NCBI GenBank assembly: GCA_946184195.1
Contig: CAMHEP010000067.1
Location: forward strand, 1 to 8,368
Reading direction: 5' to 3'
Length of the DNA stretch: 8,368 bases
DNA from: an uncultured Bacteroidales bacterium
GTDB lineage: Bacteria; Bacteroidota; Bacteroidia; Bacteroidales; Paludibacteraceae
The position numbers and the translations under genes were made by a program. Shown here piece after piece: positions 6,512 to 8,368 of this stretch; position 1 is the stretch's first letter; every line of letters begins with the position of its first letter. The notes beneath the pieces were generated by a model. The model was not told the DNA's origin. It ran no database searches and saw nothing but the letters and a program-made list of their open reading frames with translations.

Positions 6512-7695
6512 ACGTTATATATCTTGCATATTATATTTACTATTCGTTCTGCAGCATGACCATCCCATAGGGCGGGTATGCCACCTTTTTTCCATTCGCC
6601 GGCAAATAGTTTATCCAATGCCGGCTTGATTGCCTCCGGACGAGTACCAATGAGTTCGTTGGTGCCCACCGTACAAGTCTCGGGACGCTCCGTATTGTCG
6701 CGCAGCGTGATACAGGGGACTCCCATCACCGTTGTTTCCTCAGTGATACCTCCTGAGTCGGTCACCACAGCCTTTGCTCTTTCCACCAGATAATTAAATT
6801 CCAAATAGCCTAAGGGCGCCACGATATGCAGGTTAGGGAACAACTGAGCCAATTGTTGTTCATCTCCCCATAAGTTATAGAAAATCTTTGCCGTACGCGG
6901 ATGGATAGGGAACACGATAGGCAGCCCGTGCACGTTGGTGATAATTTGTGCCATGAGTGCTTTGAGATGCGTTTCCTCATCCACATTCGCCGGGCGATGC
7001 ATTGTCATGACGATGAACTGTTTCTCTTGTAGTTGAAGTATATCCCATATCTGAGGACGACGAAATTCCGCACGATGTTGCATGAGCGTATCTATCATCA
7101 CATTGCCTACATGCCATACGCATTGGGGCACGCGCTCATAGGCATACTTGTCTTCAGGCAGTATATCGCATTCGACAGTAGACTTTTTGCCTTCGACTAA
7201 TTCGGCGCCTTGCCGGATAAGATTGCGGTTAGCAACATCCGACGTGGTGAACATATAATCCGCCAAACTGTCTGTCACCATGCGGTTAATTTCCTCGGGC
7301 ATAGTGAGATCCCATGAGCGAATTCCAGCCTCTACGTGGCAGACTTTGGTATTCAGTTTCTTTGCCACTATCGAACATGCCATCGTGCTGGTTACATCTC
7401 CCACGACGAGCACCACATCCGTCGGGTGTGCCATCAGGTCTTTCTCAAACTCCACCATAATATGTGCAGTCTGTTCCGCCTGCGTACCTCCGCCACATCC
7501 CAGATTCACATCCGGAGCCGGGATCCCCAGTTCCTCGAAGAATGTGTCCGACATATTCTTGTCGTAATGCTGTCCGGTATGCACCAACCGATAGTGGATA
7601 TCATGTCCTGCTTTCTCGGCTGCCACGATGGCTCGAATTATGGGCGCTATTTTCATGAAGTTCGGCCGCGCCCCAGCTATCAGCGTGATTAACAT
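6508..7695 (-). CDS. wecB: UDP-N-acetylglucosamine 2-epimerase (non-hydrolysing)
   Basis: This 395-residue GT-B-fold epimerase should interconvert UDP-GlcNAc and UDP-ManNAc in the cytoplasm, feeding ManNAc or ManNAcA into surface glycans. Family signatures include GARPNFMK (8-15), GQHYD (41-45), GDVTST (99-104), HVEAG (120-124), MPEEINR (132-138), MHRPANVDE (232-240), HPRT (265-268) and DSGGITEE (313-320). Asp100, Glu122, Glu134 or Glu135, and His233 appear to align with catalytic residues of E. coli WecB. Between NLIRQGAE (158-165) and HVGNVMIDTL (195-204) there are more residues than I recall in the common enzymes; see the findings. No Shine-Dalgarno is evident before the ATG at 7695. The gene overlaps gmd by 4 bases and follows the SIR2-like gene by 24. 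No dehydrogenase (wecC) is visible to make ManNAcA. Confidence 0.95.
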   Translation of the reverse strand: MLITLIAGARPNFMKIAPIIRAIVAAEKAGHDIHYRLVHTGQHYDKNMSDTFFEELGIPAPDVNLGCGGGTQAEQTAHIMVEFEKDLMAHPTDVVLVVGDVTSTMACSIVAKKLNTKVCHVEAGIRSWDLTMPEEINRMVTDSLADYMFTTSDVANRNLIRQGAELVEGKKSTVECDILPEDKYAYERVPQCVWHVGNVMIDTLMQHRAEFRRPQIWDILQLQEKQFIVMTMHRPANVDEETHLKALMAQIITNVHGLPIVFPIHPRTAKIFYNLWGDEQQLAQLFPNLHIVAPLGYLEFNYLVERAKAVVTDSGGITEETTVMGVPCITLRDNTERPETCTVGTNELIGTRPEAIKPALDKLFAGEWKKGGIPALWDGHAAERIVNIICKIYNV

Positions 7696-7719
7696 TGATT
7701 ATATGTTCTTGTTTCTATA

Positions 7720-8368
7720 TTAAAACTTATTAGGTATATAAAATTGCTGCAGATTATTCTTGGGAATAATCTCTACATGTCGTCCTGTTGGTTCTAATAT
7801 ACCTTCTATTCTTTCCTTGATATCATCAAAGTTTTTGTCCTGAATGACAACCTTTTGGAGATGCCCCATACGTTGGAGATAATAACTATCCACTTCATTG
7901 TTCACATATGGGAATGAATATCCTATCACTATCATCTCTTCCGTATCAATCACCCTATGCAACACATTATCCAACAAGTTAAAATAAGTACTACTCTCCC
8001 AAGAGTAAGATAAAGTATTATGATACACACTCTTGAGCAAATACTCAGCACCATATTGATATTGATTTAGTTCCCCACCTCCAAAGAAACAATCCGTTAG
8101 CCCTGGGACTTCCCTTCCATTTACGGTTGTAGCATACCTAATATCCGTAAAGAAAGCAGTCCCATTGAGTTTAATCATTGCAAAAGGTTTATCTATATCA
8201 AACTCTGTAGGATAGGTTTTGTTTAGGACGTTTAATTCTTCCCAAAGTGTAGGAATATATTGATCCCTCAGATAATAACCTGAGTATGCAAGTTCAAATT
8301 GAGCGTCATAGTTCCAAGACAAAATAGTCATTGGCGGGAAAGTATGGTCTTTCTTTATCAAAGAAGCG
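7720..8368 (-). CDS. SIR2-like domain protein, C-terminal part only (5' end outside window)
   Basis: The frame is open to the right edge. The TTG at 8361 has two further sense codons upstream and is not a credible start, so the gene begins outside. The visible 215 residues contain, in SIR2 order, SWNYDAQFE (17-25, matching the T-N-Y-D block with the conserved Asn19), IKLNGT (65-70, matching KLHGS) and IGYSFPYVNNEVD (148-160, matching the GYSxxD block). SIR2-like domains bind NAD; many free-standing bacterial ones deplete NAD in phage defence, but I cannot assign that role here. The expected catalytic His is Asn68. The N-terminal GAG nucleotide-binding motif would lie outside. Hand counts of four 60-base lines give 35-37% G+C, against 50-53% in gmd, fcl and helicase lines, suggesting separate ancestry. 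The SIR2 assignment is from motifs only. Confidence 0.62.
   Translation of the reverse strand, partial: ASLIKKDHTFPPMTILSWNYDAQFELAYSGYYLRDQYIPTLWEELNVLNKTYPTEFDIDKPFAMIKLNGTAFFTDIRYATTVNGREVPGLTDCFFGGGELNQYQYGAEYLLKSVYHNTLSYSWESSTYFNLLDNVLHRVIDTEEMIVIGYSFPYVNNEVDSYYLQRMGHLQKVVIQDKNFDDIKERIEGILEPTGRHVEIIPKNNLQQFYIPNKF
7751..7772. repeat. 9-bp perfect inverted repeat with 4-base loop
   Basis: AGATTATTC (7751-7759) and GAATAATCT (7764-7772) are perfect reverse complements around a 4-base centre. The repeat lies inside the end of the SIR2-like gene, about 30 bases before its stop codon and about 55 before the wecB ATG. In the minus-strand transcript it would form an A+U-rich hairpin. No U run follows immediately, so it is not a standard intrinsic terminator. 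Confidence 0.8.

Noticed and set aside
7696..7719. A dedicated promoter for wecB in the 24-base gap
   Set aside because: The gap and nearby bases are A+T-rich, but I find no TAnnTTTG element with a TTTG at the right distance on the minus strand.
8359..8361. TTG at 8361 as the start of the SIR2-like gene
   Set aside because: The frame stays open to the window edge, and the WNYD block would be only 16 residues from this start, leaving no room for the N-terminal nucleotide-binding motif.
1..8368. CRISPR array, tRNA, rRNA, insertion sequence or transposon ends
   Set aside because: No regularly spaced repeats, cloverleaf genes, transposase frame or terminal inverted repeats were seen on either strand.

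Overview
The window looks like chromosomal DNA from a member of the Bacteroidota, most likely order Bacteroidales. The best evidence is two divergent promoters near 2875-2943 that both fit the Bacteroidota pattern TTTG, a 20-base spacer, then TAnnTTTG. The genes also lack clear Shine-Dalgarno sequences. Most of the window is near 50% G+C in the lines I counted by hand.

Left third (1-2841, minus strand): a 52-residue rubredoxin is followed 7 bases later by a large UvrD/AddA/RecB-type helicase. The helicase runs off the left edge just as its C-terminal nuclease domain begins. Both genes are probably transcribed from the promoter at 2875-2906. Centre (2912-4459, plus strand): a divergent promoter drives one gene for a 500-residue exported, beta-rich protein. 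I could not assign it to a named family. It has a signal peptide, a region resembling a Listeria-Bacteroides repeat, and a short glycine/tyrosine C-terminal tail resembling the ends of other secreted Bacteroidales proteins.

Right half (4482-7695, minus strand, order of transcription wecB-gmd-fcl): a compact nucleotide-sugar cassette. WecB should convert UDP-GlcNAc to UDP-ManNAc. Gmd and Fcl should convert GDP-mannose to GDP-L-fucose. The genes overlap or nearly touch (ATGA overlap, then a 2-base gap), so they are almost certainly co-transcribed. They probably supply precursors for a surface polysaccharide or protein glycan. No glycosyltransferase is visible here.

Right edge (7720-8368, minus strand): the C-terminal part of a SIR2-like protein lies 24 bases upstream of wecB. 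It is much more A+T-rich than its neighbours, carries Asn where SIR2 proteins normally have a catalytic His, and has a 9-bp inverted repeat near its 3' end. It is the most likely foreign or accessory element in the window.

No stretch longer than 300 bases lacks a gene. I saw no tRNA, rRNA, CRISPR array, insertion sequence or convincing intrinsic terminator. I did not find a clearly new multi-gene system. The exported protein and the SIR2-like gene are the best candidates for undescribed biology.
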